NCBI GenBank assembly: GCA_027858915.1
Contig: JAQIBT010000040.1
Span: forward strand, 1-45,741
Length of the DNA stretch: 45,741 nucleotides
Reading direction: 5' to 3'
From: Salinisphaera sp.
GTDB lineage: Bacteria; Pseudomonadota; Gammaproteobacteria; Nevskiales; Salinisphaeraceae
Of the stretch, positions 17,068 to 25,675 are shown one piece after another. The notes below the pieces were generated by a model. That model was not told the DNA's origin, ran no database searches, and saw only the letters and a program-made list of their open reading frames with translations. How positions within the stretch are numbered: position 1 is the stretch's first letter; each line of letters begins with the position of its first letter. The translations under genes and the position numbers were made by a program.

Positions 17068-17317
17068 AATCGTTGGTGCTCCGACAGCGGTACGGGACGT
17101 ATCCGATCCGAGCATACCCAGTTTTACCGAGGGTTATCAGCGAGCGCGTGCGCGTCTCCAGCTGTTTGAAGGCAGCGATAGCCAGACACGCCTCCACCCG
17201 GCATCGCTGCTGCAGGCGAAAATGATCGTCCCAACGGGCCGTCTTTCAGTGTCGGCGTCGCCGTATGACGAGTGCGCAGTTGGCTCGCGGGCCGGTAAGC
17301 GCACGACGGCCACACGC

Positions 17318-17929
17318 TCACTTATAGAAGCGCTTCTTGAGCAACGCATTGATTTCATTAGACAGACCCACGAATCGCTGCGACGCATGCTGCATGATCT
17401 CGCTCAACACCGGGTCTGGCTCGCGCTCACCCAGCTCCTCGGTGAGATAACGCTCTTCATCCGCCGCCACCAATAACCGGATGAGCAAACCACGTTCGAA
17501 CACTTTGCCGGATGCGCCGACCACCGGCGCAAACATTTTCAGCAACCCTTTTTTCTGTGCTTCGTAGGCCGCCTTGAGGATTGCCGGCGTGTGATCTCGA
17601 TGGATGTCCAGCGCGGGAAACTGCTTGCTCAGCGTGGTCAGCCGCTTTCCTAGCCGACCACTATAGCCTGCGAAATCATCGACCACCCGTTGCACGTCAT
17701 CGGACTCGACCTTCACATAGAGGATCTCGTTGACCTTCGACAGCCCGTCGAGCTGGGTATAGAGCACGCTGTAGCCTTCATTGAGTTGATCACGCAGGGA
17801 ACCTGCGGACTCAGATCGCGCGTTCGACGATGCGCGCCCCCTAGTAGACGCACCGACGCCGATAGCGGCACAACCCGTCGATGCACAAAGCATCAACGCA
17901 AGTAGGAATAAGACGATCGACCGGCGCAT
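17318..17929 (-). CDS. Predicted lipoprotein, function unknown
   Basis: From ATG 17929 the product is 203 residues. It starts with an Arg-rich n-region, a hydrophobic stretch (SIVLFLLALMLCAS) and STGC, which works as a lipobox with the lipidated Cys near residue 20, followed by AAIG. The remainder is predicted mostly helical and charged, with segments such as YSVLYTQLDGLSKVNEILYV and EEINALLKK-type ends, and has no domain I recognise. The frame is open to 18022, but the signal sequence decides the start. It sits downstream of the radical-SAM/UdgX fusion with a gap of about 120 bases; a functional link is not evident. Confidence 0.7.
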   Translation of the reverse strand: MRRSIVLFLLALMLCASTGCAAIGVGASTRGRASSNARSESAGSLRDQLNEGYSVLYTQLDGLSKVNEILYVKVESDDVQRVVDDFAGYSGRLGKRLTTLSKQFPALDIHRDHTPAILKAAYEAQKKGLLKMFAPVVGASGKVFERGLLIRLLVAADEERYLTEELGEREPDPVLSEIMQHASQRFVGLSNEINALLKKRFYK

Positions 17930-18049
17930 GCGCAGTCCACAACTTGCCAAGCCTCCCAGCTTACGCCGGTCACAACCGCTTCGCTCAGTATCCGTACATG
18001 CACAAAGCTCAGCTCGTTTCAACGGAGCATCCCACGCTCCACAGTTCGA

Positions 18050-19345
18050 TCATATCGCTGCCGCAATCCTCAGATCGGCAACAAAACGGTCGAACGACTG
18101 GCCGGCTGTCGCATCCGAGCGCAACAGGAACGACGGATGCACGGTTACCCACAACTGGCGGCCCTTCCAGGCGATCGCTCGTCCTCGTTCGCGCGTCACG
18201 GCTACCCGGCGTTCCAGCAATGCACTGGCCGCGGTGCCGCCGAGGGCCATTACGACGTCAGGCGCCACACGCATAATCTCGGCATCCAACCACGGCCGAC
18301 AGGCCGCCACTTCGTGATAGTCCAGCTTGGCATGCAGTCGTTGCTTTCCTCGTGGTTCGAACTTGAAATGCTTGACCGCATTGGTCAGATACAACTGACT
18401 ACGATCCAGACCGGCCGCGTTCAATGCGCGGTCAAGCAGCTGCCCGGCCGGGCCGACAAACGGGCGACCGGCCAGGTCCTCGGCGTCGCCCGGCTGTTCT
18501 CCCACCAGCATGAGGCGGGCCTTTTGCGGACCTTCGCCGAATACCGTCTGCGTAGCCGGCCCGTATAACGGACAACCGCAACACATGGCGGCGCGCAACG
18601 ACAATTGCTCGAGCGCATCGGTCGACGGCTCGGCGCCAATAATCATCTGGGTGGATTGCCCCGCCGGCGCAAATCTCGGGGCTGCAGCACGCCGCGGCGA
18701 GGCATTGGTGATGCGTTTCGCCTGGCGGCGCTGTTCGGCCACCTCATCCCGACCGGCACGAATGCGTGCCATCGATAACTTGATGGTGCGATGGTCTTTT
18801 TCCGGCGCCAGATCGGCCAGTGCCACCTGCGTCGGCAATTCGATGTTGATGCTCAGACGATCAGCAAAACGGCCAGCGTCGGCAAGCAGCTGACCACCGG
18901 CATCGGGAATAGTCTTGAGATGAATATAGCCGCGAAAATCATGATCGACACGCAGACTGCGCGCCACTTCCACCAGCTGAGCCATCGTGTAGTCTGGCGA
19001 CTGGATCACACCGGAGGACAGAAACAGCCCTTCGATATAGTTGCGCTTGTAGAAATCCAGCGTTAGATCGACCACTTCTTTCGTCGTGAACCGCGCGCGC
19101 TGGACATTCGAGGAATTGCGATTGATGCAGTAGCTGCACTCGTAGATACAGAAATTCGTGAGCAGGATCTTGAGCAGCGAGATACAGCGCCCGTCCGGCG
19201 CATAGGCATGACAGATACCCGACCCTTCCGACGACCCCATGCCGCGCCCACCTACCGAGGAGCGTCGAGTGGTACCACTGGATGAGCACGAGGCATCATA
19301 CTTGGCCGCATCGGCCAGAATTTCGAGTTTCTTGAGCAGCTCCAT
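18050..19345 (-). CDS. Radical-SAM (partial)/UdgX uracil-DNA glycosylase fusion
   Basis: Numbering from the GTG at 19363 (437 codons), residues 7-250 match the first half of the putative DNA modification/repair radical-SAM family: MELLKKLEILADAAKYDASC, then TNFCIYECSYCINRN with the CX3CX2C cluster (C72, C76, C79), and RFAPAGQSTQMIIGAEPSTD. At about residue 250 (base ~18613) the protein switches to a UdgX-type domain: GEQPGD (288-293), the uracil-crosslinking loop as KQRLH (340-344, usually KRRIH) and HPS (409-411). In the usual arrangement the radical-SAM protein is about 400 residues and a second gene encodes a DUF4130 domain followed by UdgX. Here the second half of the radical-SAM part and the whole DUF4130 domain are missing, with the frame kept. 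UdgX covalently traps uracil in DNA. ATG 19345 matches the family start; neither start has a good ribosome site. Confidence 0.85.
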   Translation of the reverse strand: MELLKKLEILADAAKYDASCSSSGTTRRSSVGGRGMGSSEGSGICHAYAPDGRCISLLKILLTNFCIYECSYCINRNSSNVQRARFTTKEVVDLTLDFYKRNYIEGLFLSSGVIQSPDYTMAQLVEVARSLRVDHDFRGYIHLKTIPDAGGQLLADAGRFADRLSINIELPTQVALADLAPEKDHRTIKLSMARIRAGRDEVAEQRRQAKRITNASPRRAAAPRFAPAGQSTQMIIGAEPSTDALEQLSLRAAMCCGCPLYGPATQTVFGEGPQKARLMLVGEQPGDAEDLAGRPFVGPAGQLLDRALNAAGLDRSQLYLTNAVKHFKFEPRGKQRLHAKLDYHEVAACRPWLDAEIMRVAPDVVMALGGTAASALLERRVAVTRERGRAIAWKGRQLWVTVHPSFLLRSDATAGQSFDRFVADLRIAAAI

Positions 19346-19439
19346 CGCTGTATTTTTATACACGCTGGGTGGCTTGAGTCAATACGTATCAGTCGCTCTT
19401 TCTGGTTGCAGGTGAGACAGCGTATGGCAAAAACGGCGT

Positions 19440-20156
19440 CTACATCCCCATGTAGGCCTTGCGCACGTCCGGGTCGTTGGCGACCTCGCGTGATGGGCCT
19501 TCGCTGTGCAGCCGTCCTTCGGCCAGCACATAAGCATAGTCCGACAGCGCCAGCGCCAGATGCAGGTTCTGTTCGACCAGCACGAGGGTGAGACCGTCGT
19601 TCTTGAGATCGGCCAGCGTGCCGAAGAGCTGTTGGGTCAGCAGCGGCGATAGCCCCAACGAGAGTTCGTCAATAATCAATACCTTGGGTGAGGCCATCAA
19701 CCCGCGGGCCACCGCGAGCATCTGCTGTTCACCTCCGGAAAACGTACCGGCCTTCTGCTTGCGGCGTTCTTTCAGACGCGGAAAATAGGTAAAGACGCGC
19801 TCGAGGTTGGCCGCGTAATCGGGGCGCGCCCGTGCCGTATAGGCGCCCAGTTCTAGATTCTCCTCGACCGTCATGTCGTTGAACAGTTGCCGCCCTTCCG
19901 GAACCAGCACCAGGCCGCGCGCAGCTTTTTGGTAAGCGCTCAGCCGAGTCACGTCTTCGCCTTCGAAACGCACACGCCCGCTCCATACACGGATGCTGCC
20001 CAAAGCCGCGCGCAGCAACGTGGTCTTGCCGGCACCATTGGCGCCCACCAGCGTAGTCAAGCGTTTGGGCATCACCGCGACGCTTACGCCCCAGAGCACC
20101 TGCAGTTCGTCGTAGCCAGAGACGACATCCTCGAGTTCAAGTAGTGCCTCGCTCAC
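19440..20156 (-). CDS. livF: HAAT ABC transporter ATP-binding protein LivF, operon 2
   Basis: This 238-residue ATPase is encoded last in the second HAAT operon. Walker A is GANGAGKTT, the signature FSGGEQQM, and Walker B reads VLIIDELSLGLSP, with Leu where the family usually has Pro after Glu. It resembles the operon 1 LivF only at family level, so the two operons are old paralogues or separate acquisitions rather than a recent duplication. It overlaps the livG stop by four bases. Confidence 0.92.
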   Translation of the reverse strand: MSEALLELEDVVSGYDELQVLWGVSVAVMPKRLTTLVGANGAGKTTLLRAALGSIRVWSGRVRFEGEDVTRLSAYQKAARGLVLVPEGRQLFNDMTVEENLELGAYTARARPDYAANLERVFTYFPRLKERRKQKAGTFSGGEQQMLAVARGLMASPKVLIIDELSLGLSPLLTQQLFGTLADLKNDGLTLVLVEQNLHLALALSDYAYVLAEGRLHSEGPSREVANDPDVRKAYMGM

Positions 20157-20908
20157 TTCTGCTCCATCAGCCGACTGGCCAGATCTGGGTCCCCCAGATA
20201 GGCCTCGATCACCCGTTCGTCGTGGGCGATTTCCTCGGGCGTGCCTTCGGCCAGTTTTTCGCCGAAGTTCAATACCATAATGCGGTCGGACAACGACATG
20301 ATCACCTGCATCAGATGCTCGATCATCAGAATCGCCACCCCGCTCTCTTCACGAATACGTCGCACGACCGCAATCATCCGTTCGGCCTCGGTTGGGTTGA
20401 GTCCAGCCAGGGTTTCGTCGAGTAGCAGCAGACGTGGCTGCCCGGCCAGCGCCCGCGCAATCTCCAGACGTTTCTTGCCGGCCAGATTGAGCGTGCCGGC
20501 CAGTACGTGAGCCCGGTCGATTAGCTCGACGGTCTTCAGACTGTCGCGGGCGGCCGTGGCAGCCTCCTTCAACTTGAGCTTCTGCGGGCCGAAACAGGCG
20601 CCGACGATCACATTGTCCAGTACCGTCATATCGTTGAGCGGCTTGACGATCTGATGGGTCCGCGCCAGGCCGCGGTGGACCACGCTGTAGGGCGCCATAC
20701 CGGTAATCGCCTCGCCCTGCAGTGCGACCCGGCCAGTATCGGGTTTGATCACGCCGTTGATGAGGTTGAACAGCGTCGTCTTGCCGGCCCCGTTGGGCCC
20801 GATGAGGCCAAATATCTGGCCTTCTTCGATCGCGAAACTGACGTCGTGCACCGCACGCACGCCGCCAAAACGCTTGCCCAGATGTTCGACTTCCAGCAGC
20901 GCGCTCAC
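20153..20908 (-). CDS. livG: HAAT ABC transporter ATP-binding protein LivG, operon 2
   Basis: This 251-residue ATPase has Walker A GPNGAGKTT, then LFNLINGVIKPDTG, the Q-loop region ARTHQIVKPLNDMT, signature-like LNLAGKKRLEIARALA (Leu-Ala-Gly-Lys instead of LSGGQ, as is common in LivG) and Walker B LLLLDETLAGLNP, with Thr where Pro is usual. The MIEHLMQVIMSLSDRI segment is typical of the subunit. Start and stop overlap neighbouring liv genes by four bases each. Confidence 0.92.
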   Translation of the reverse strand: MSALLEVEHLGKRFGGVRAVHDVSFAIEEGQIFGLIGPNGAGKTTLFNLINGVIKPDTGRVALQGEAITGMAPYSVVHRGLARTHQIVKPLNDMTVLDNVIVGACFGPQKLKLKEAATAARDSLKTVELIDRAHVLAGTLNLAGKKRLEIARALAGQPRLLLLDETLAGLNPTEAERMIAVVRRIREESGVAILMIEHLMQVIMSLSDRIMVLNFGEKLAEGTPEEIAHDERVIEAYLGDPDLASRLMEQK

Positions 20909-21882
20909 TCGATCACCCGGCGCAGCCGCGGCAGATGGCGATAGACCCAGCCCATGAAACCTTCCGGCAGAAACAGCACGATCAGCAGCAACAGGACGCC
21001 GGCCACCACTAGCTGAAACTGCGAAAATGTCGAGGAGACGAGCAGAAAGCCGCGCAGCTGTTCATAGGCGAACGCACCGAGTGCGACGCCGATCACGGTG
21101 CCCTGGCCACCGAGCATGAGCATGACGATAGCCTCGATCGACAGCGTGAGGTCGAACGCCTGATCCGGCAGAATCACGCCGTTCTTGAAGAAGAACAGCG
21201 TGCCGGCCACCGCCGGAATAAACGCCGAGATCGCATAGACCAGACTCTTGTACCGGGGCGTTCTCACGCCCAGCACCATCGCCGCGTCCTCGTCCTCGCG
21301 GATAGCGAAAAGGCCCAGACCGAAGCGCGAATTCTTGATCGCCAGACTCAGCCAGAGCGATAGCCCCATCAACACCACAATCGCGAAATAGGCCAGCCAC
21401 AGGGCATGCCGAGCCCCGCCCAGCGCGTTGAAGCTGGAAAACGATAGGTACATGCCGCTGGCACCGCCAAACGGCTCGAAATTGGTCACGAATGCCTTGA
21501 CCGCTTCATTTACGCCGATCGTGGCAAGCGCGAAATAGGCCCCGCGCAGCCGGAGGATGCCGGTGCCGAGAATGAATGCCAGCAGGCTCACCACCACACC
21601 GGCAATCAGACACGCCGGCCACAGCGACCAGCCCAACACGTTGACCACATACAGGCCGATATAGCCGCCAAGGCCGAAGAATGCGATATTGCCGAAATTG
21701 ACGTAAGCGGTGTAGCCGATCATCAGATTCAGGTTGGACGCCAGGATGATGTAGACCGCGCCCAGTAGCAGGTTCTCGCGCAGTTCCAGATTGCCGGTCA
21801 GCGCCGGCACCAAGGCGAAGGCTAGAGTCGCCAGCAGGATGATCCAGAAAGTCGGTCGTTTGAGGATCACTTGCGACCCCAT
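20905..21882 (-). CDS. livM: HAAT ABC transporter permease LivM, operon 2
   Basis: This 325-residue permease carries LASNLNLMIGYTAYVNFGNI, LRLRGAYFALATIGVNEAVK, the ATPase-contact loop REDEDAAMVLGVRTPRYK and GGQGTVIGVALGAFAYEQLR. It has about nine or ten membrane segments. The gene overlaps livH by 16 bases and livG by four. Confidence 0.92.
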   Translation of the reverse strand: MGSQVILKRPTFWIILLATLAFALVPALTGNLELRENLLLGAVYIILASNLNLMIGYTAYVNFGNIAFFGLGGYIGLYVVNVLGWSLWPACLIAGVVVSLLAFILGTGILRLRGAYFALATIGVNEAVKAFVTNFEPFGGASGMYLSFSSFNALGGARHALWLAYFAIVVLMGLSLWLSLAIKNSRFGLGLFAIREDEDAAMVLGVRTPRYKSLVYAISAFIPAVAGTLFFFKNGVILPDQAFDLTLSIEAIVMLMLGGQGTVIGVALGAFAYEQLRGFLLVSSTFSQFQLVVAGVLLLLIVLFLPEGFMGWVYRHLPRLRRVIE

Positions 21883-22742
21883 TTGAAGGCCAGCAGTCCG
21901 GCCGGAAACAGCACCAGGATGATCACGAACAGAGTGAACTCGATCACTGGCGTCCAGCTAACGTTGACGAACGGTGCGGTGACGCCCTCGATCAGGCCCA
22001 GCACGATGCCACCCAGCATCGCCCCGGCCGGATCACCCAGCCCGCCGAGCACGACCACAACGAAACTTTTCAGTTCGTAATTCGCGCCCGAAAGAATCGT
22101 GAATGGGAACAGGGTAGCGATCAGCACGCCGGCGCCGGCGGCCACCGCAATACCAATGCCGAACGAGATCGCCAGCACCCAGCGGGTATTGATTCCCATG
22201 AGCTCGGCGGCGGCGCGATTGTTGGCTACCGCTCGAATCGCCTTGCCCAGGCGCGTGTGATAAAGCAGCCCATAAAGCAGTGTCGCCAGAATCACTGCCA
22301 GCACGGCGGCTACGATCTGGGTGCCGGGAATCGTGTAACCGTGCATGCTGATGGCTAGCTGTGGCACGCTGACGTCGACGTTGTACGGGCTGGTAGTCCA
22401 TACGGCAGTACCCACGCCGATGATGATCATGTTCACGGCAAAGGTCGCTAGCAGCGTCATCAGATCGGAGCTGCCGATTACCCGGTGCACGGCGATCCAG
22501 TACACGAGTACGCCAAAGACAAACCCGCCCAGCAGCACCGGCACGATGGCCAGATACGGATTCAATCCGACGGCGGTGGTCAGCAGATATAACGAGAACA
22601 TGCCAAGCGCGATGGTGGCGCCGTGCATGAGGTTGATCACGTTCATGACGCCGAAGATCAGCGTCAGCCCAATCGCCGCCAGGCCGTAGATTGCACCCAC
22701 CAACACGCCGTTGATCACCGATGCGGTGAGATCAAAAATCAT
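21867..22742 (-). CDS. livH: HAAT ABC transporter permease LivH, operon 2
   Basis: This 291-residue permease opens with VINGVLVGAIYGLAAIGLTL and FGVMNVINLMHGATIALGMF, a close family pattern. The coupling region is RAVANNRAAAELMGINTRWV, and VVLGGLGDPAGAMLGGIVLG follows. It begins 54 bases after the substrate-binding gene and has about eight membrane segments. Confidence 0.92.
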   Translation of the reverse strand: MIFDLTASVINGVLVGAIYGLAAIGLTLIFGVMNVINLMHGATIALGMFSLYLLTTAVGLNPYLAIVPVLLGGFVFGVLVYWIAVHRVIGSSDLMTLLATFAVNMIIIGVGTAVWTTSPYNVDVSVPQLAISMHGYTIPGTQIVAAVLAVILATLLYGLLYHTRLGKAIRAVANNRAAAELMGINTRWVLAISFGIGIAVAAGAGVLIATLFPFTILSGANYELKSFVVVVLGGLGDPAGAMLGGIVLGLIEGVTAPFVNVSWTPVIEFTLFVIILVLFPAGLLAFKWGRK

Positions 22743-22796
22743 CAGGAAAATCCGTGGATATGGCGCGCCGGCATCAAATCCGGCGCGCCCGTGTCG

Positions 22797-24017
22797 CTAC
22801 TGATGGTAGGTGGTCAGCGGAAAAACCAACTTCGCGTTGGCTGCGGATTTCGGCCACACAACCTTGCTGTGCAGCTTGCCGTCGTCGCCCTTCTGCCACT
22901 GCGCCAGCACCATGTCGTGGCCGACTTGCAGGCCGTGGTCCTGCTTGCCGTCGGCGAACTTGATATGACCATAGGCGGTGGTGGCATCCATGGCGTTGAG
23001 TGCCTTGGCCACGGCCGGCGTCTTGATCGAGCCTGCCTGTTCTATGGCGTGCTGGAGCACCAGACCGGCCGCATAGCCGCCGGCGGCGTGATAGCCCGGC
23101 AGCGTGTTGTATTTTTTCTGAAACATCTCCCGGAACTGTTCAGGTGTGGGTCCGAAATCCGGTTTGTAGGCCACCGTCGGCTCCCACTGAGACGGCACCG
23201 TAACGCCGCGGGCTGCCTTGCCCAATGACGCAAACTTGGGGATATCCGGCGCTACCAGCAGCGAGATGAATTCGAGATTTGATTTCTTGTCGTAGAGCTG
23301 ACGTGCCAGCGTGCTGCCGTCGGCATAGTGGCCACCGCCGATCAGAACGTTCGCCCCGGACGACACGATCTTGTTGATAACCGGGCCGAAGTCGGTGGTA
23401 TTGGGCGCGTAGGACTCGGTCAGGACGACATTCAAACCCATGGACTTGGCGGCCTTGGCCGCGCCGTCCGCGGCACCCTTGGAGAAGCCGTCGTTGGAAT
23501 ATACCAGTGCAATTTTGGCATTGGGATCCTTCGACTTGATGGCCTGAAGGGCGCTGGTCAGATACTCATCCGCCGGCGTATACATCTGAAACAGATAGCG
23601 ATTGCCCAGCTTGTAGGTCTTGCCCTCGGCAGCGCCGGTCGTGATCATGATCTTGCCGAACTGCTCGGAAACCACGGCAGCGGTCGAGGTGAGTCCCGAG
23701 GAATACGGGCTGAACAGAAAATCGGCGTTGTCCTGCAGAATCAGCCGCGTATATAACTGCTGTACGCGTCCGGCCGAGGACTGATCGTCATAGTGCTTAA
23801 GCGCAACCTTGTACTGCGTGCCGCCGGCCTTGATGCCGCCGTCGGCGTTGACCTGATCACGCCAGAGCTCGAAACCGCGCAGCTGCGGCGCAGCATCGGC
23901 GTTGAGCTTGCCGGTTTCTGAAGTCGTAAAACCAATCGTAATCGTTTTCTGGGCCAACGCCATGCCCGGCAAAATTACCCCAAGCGCCAGCAAAACGCCG
24001 GCGAACATTTTGTACAT
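22797..24017 (-). CDS. HAAT periplasmic substrate-binding protein, operon 2
   Basis: From ATG 24017 the product is 406 residues. GGGAG lies eight bases upstream, and the signal peptide MYKMFAGVLLALGVILPG ending MALA decides this start (the frame is open to 24197). The mature protein begins QKTITIGFTTSETGKLNADA and continues as a type I periplasmic-binding fold. FLFSPYSSGLTSTAAVVSEQ is the hinge and ligand strand, and LPGYHAAGGYAAGLVLQHAI lies in the second lobe. It belongs to the amide or branched-chain amino acid receptor family but is clearly different from the operon 1 receptor, so the two transporters probably take different substrates. Confidence 0.88.
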   Translation of the reverse strand: MYKMFAGVLLALGVILPGMALAQKTITIGFTTSETGKLNADAAPQLRGFELWRDQVNADGGIKAGGTQYKVALKHYDDQSSAGRVQQLYTRLILQDNADFLFSPYSSGLTSTAAVVSEQFGKIMITTGAAEGKTYKLGNRYLFQMYTPADEYLTSALQAIKSKDPNAKIALVYSNDGFSKGAADGAAKAAKSMGLNVVLTESYAPNTTDFGPVINKIVSSGANVLIGGGHYADGSTLARQLYDKKSNLEFISLLVAPDIPKFASLGKAARGVTVPSQWEPTVAYKPDFGPTPEQFREMFQKKYNTLPGYHAAGGYAAGLVLQHAIEQAGSIKTPAVAKALNAMDATTAYGHIKFADGKQDHGLQVGHDMVLAQWQKGDDGKLHSKVVWPKSAANAKLVFPLTTYHQ

Positions 24018-24275
24018 CGCTAATCTCCCACTGATTAATATATCTATGTTCAACTTAAGCAGGCGAGAAGGGCAATTGGCAATAAGTCGATTACTCTGTC
24101 GCATGCCTTGCATGCCGCACCCGGCAAGACGGAGAATGATGGCGTGGCGCTGACCCAGCGACATCCGGAGGCCAACATGCGAAATCCGTACAACCATGGT
24201 CTTCTAGACGTCGGCGGCGATCGTGGCTTTTCGTGCGGCGCGGCGTACGGCTCAGCACGCGTCGTTGGGTAAGGC

Positions 24276-25214
24276 GTGGCGAATACGTCTAATGCCGACC
24301 ACACGCCACCCCCACTGCAACACGGGCCGCATACGTTTGATCAGTTTTTAACCACTATTGTTCATACGCTGAATGGCCTCTGGTCCGAGTTTGTAACACA
24401 GCTACCGTTCCTGGGTATTGCGTTTGCCATTATCGCGCTTACCTGGCTGGTGGCTTGGTTCGCCCGTGGCGTCGGCCGACGTTTTGCCGGCGAGCGCGCG
24501 CGTCCATCACTGCTACATCTAATCGAACGTCTGCTGACGCTGTCGATCTGGGCTGCCGGCCTGCTGCTGGCCGCAGTCGTGGTGTTCCCGGGCCTGTCGC
24601 CGGCCAAGGCGCTGGGCGGCCTGGGGTTGCTATCGGTAGCCGTGGGGTTTGCATTTCGCGATACCTTCGAGAATTTCTTCGCCGGCATGCTGATGCTCTG
24701 GAAATATCCTTTCGAGGACGGCGATTTCATCCAATCGAACGAGATCATGGGTCGCGTTGAGCACGTCCACGTACGCATGACAACCATTCGGAAGACCACT
24801 GGCGAACTGCTGCTGGTGCCCAACAGCCGATTATTCAAGAACCCGGTTGAAGTGCTCACCGACCAGCCCGAGCGCCGAATCTCGATCATGACCGGGGTGG
24901 CCTATTCGGTCGATCTGGCAGCCGCGCTCGCTGTCATCCGCGAGGCCGTGCTGGCTTGCGAACATATCGTTGCCGTGCGCCCGGTGCAGATCTTCGCGCA
25001 GGGTTTTGGCGCCAGCGGCATGGATATCGAAGTGACCTGGTGGTGCGACTCGACGCCGTTGGGCGTTCGCCGCTCGACCAGCGAAGTGGTGGTTGCGGTC
25101 AAATACGCGCTCGATGCTGCTGGCATGGAAATCCCCTTCCCATACCGCACCCTGACCTTCAGCGAGCCATTGCAGATTGTGACAGCGCGCGACGATGATG
25201 AGGCGGATAGCTAA
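24276..25214 (+). CDS. MscS-family mechanosensitive channel
   Basis: This 312-residue small-conductance channel begins with GTG (24276) after a GGTAAGG stretch. Three hydrophobic segments lie at about 45-67, 80-104 and 108-140; the last is the Gly/Ala-rich pore helix (ALGGLGLLSVAVGFAFRDTF). The MscS beta domain follows (YPFEDGDFIQ, TTIRKTTGELLLVPNSRLFK), then a cytoplasmic alpha/beta domain. It would release solutes on hypo-osmotic shock, which fits an organism facing changing salinity. It is divergent from the second HAAT operon. Confidence 0.9.
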   Translation: MANTSNADHTPPPLQHGPHTFDQFLTTIVHTLNGLWSEFVTQLPFLGIAFAIIALTWLVAWFARGVGRRFAGERARPSLLHLIERLLTLSIWAAGLLLAAVVVFPGLSPAKALGGLGLLSVAVGFAFRDTFENFFAGMLMLWKYPFEDGDFIQSNEIMGRVEHVHVRMTTIRKTTGELLLVPNSRLFKNPVEVLTDQPERRISIMTGVAYSVDLAAALAVIREAVLACEHIVAVRPVQIFAQGFGASGMDIEVTWWCDSTPLGVRRSTSEVVVAVKYALDAAGMEIPFPYRTLTFSEPLQIVTARDDDEADS

Positions 25215-25255
25215 GGCGTCTTGGTCATCGCCGCGATCTTGGATAGGCTGACGTC

Positions 25256-25675
25256 ATGCTGCATATTTCCGATACCGTCAGCCTGGCCGACAGCGAATTC
25301 AGCTGGCATGCGGTACGCGCACAGGGGGCTGGCGGTCAGAACGTCAACAAGGTGGCCTCGGCAATCCATCTGCGCTTCGATATCCAGGCTTCGTCGCTGC
25401 CCGATGTCTATAAGCAGCGACTGCTTGCGCGCTCCGATCAACGGATTACTTTAGGGGGCGTGATCGTGATCAAGGCACAGCAGTTTCGCAGCCAGGATGC
25501 CAACCGCGAAGACGCGCTGACCCGCCTCGCGGCGTTGATCCGATCTGCCGGCAGCACGCCAAAGAAACGCAAACCCACGCGCCCTTCGCGCAACGCACGC
25601 CGAAAACGCATGGATAAAAAGACCCAGCGGGGACGGCTCAAAGGGCTGCGCAGCAAGGGAATTCCCAAGGACTAG
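25256..25675 (+). CDS. arfB: Alternative ribosome-rescue hydrolase ArfB (YaeJ)
   Basis: This 139-residue protein has the class I release-factor-like domain with the catalytic GGQ at 26-28 (RAQGAGGQNVNKVASAIHLR). It ends with the basic, Lys/Arg-rich tail (KKRKPTRPSRNARRKRMDKK) that inserts into the mRNA channel of stalled ribosomes. It frees peptide from ribosomes stalled on non-stop mRNA. The stop codon overlaps the end of the convergent araC-type gene by four bases. Confidence 0.94.
   Translation: MLHISDTVSLADSEFSWHAVRAQGAGGQNVNKVASAIHLRFDIQASSLPDVYKQRLLARSDQRITLGGVIVIKAQQFRSQDANREDALTRLAALIRSAGSTPKKRKPTRPSRNARRKRMDKKTQRGRLKGLRSKGIPKD

Noticed and set aside
24018-24275. Sigma-54 promoter for the second HAAT operon
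   Set aside because: No TGGC-N8-TGC pattern with proper spacing is found on the minus strand in this interval; AT-rich patches near 24035-24055 do not give a convincing -35/-10 pair either.
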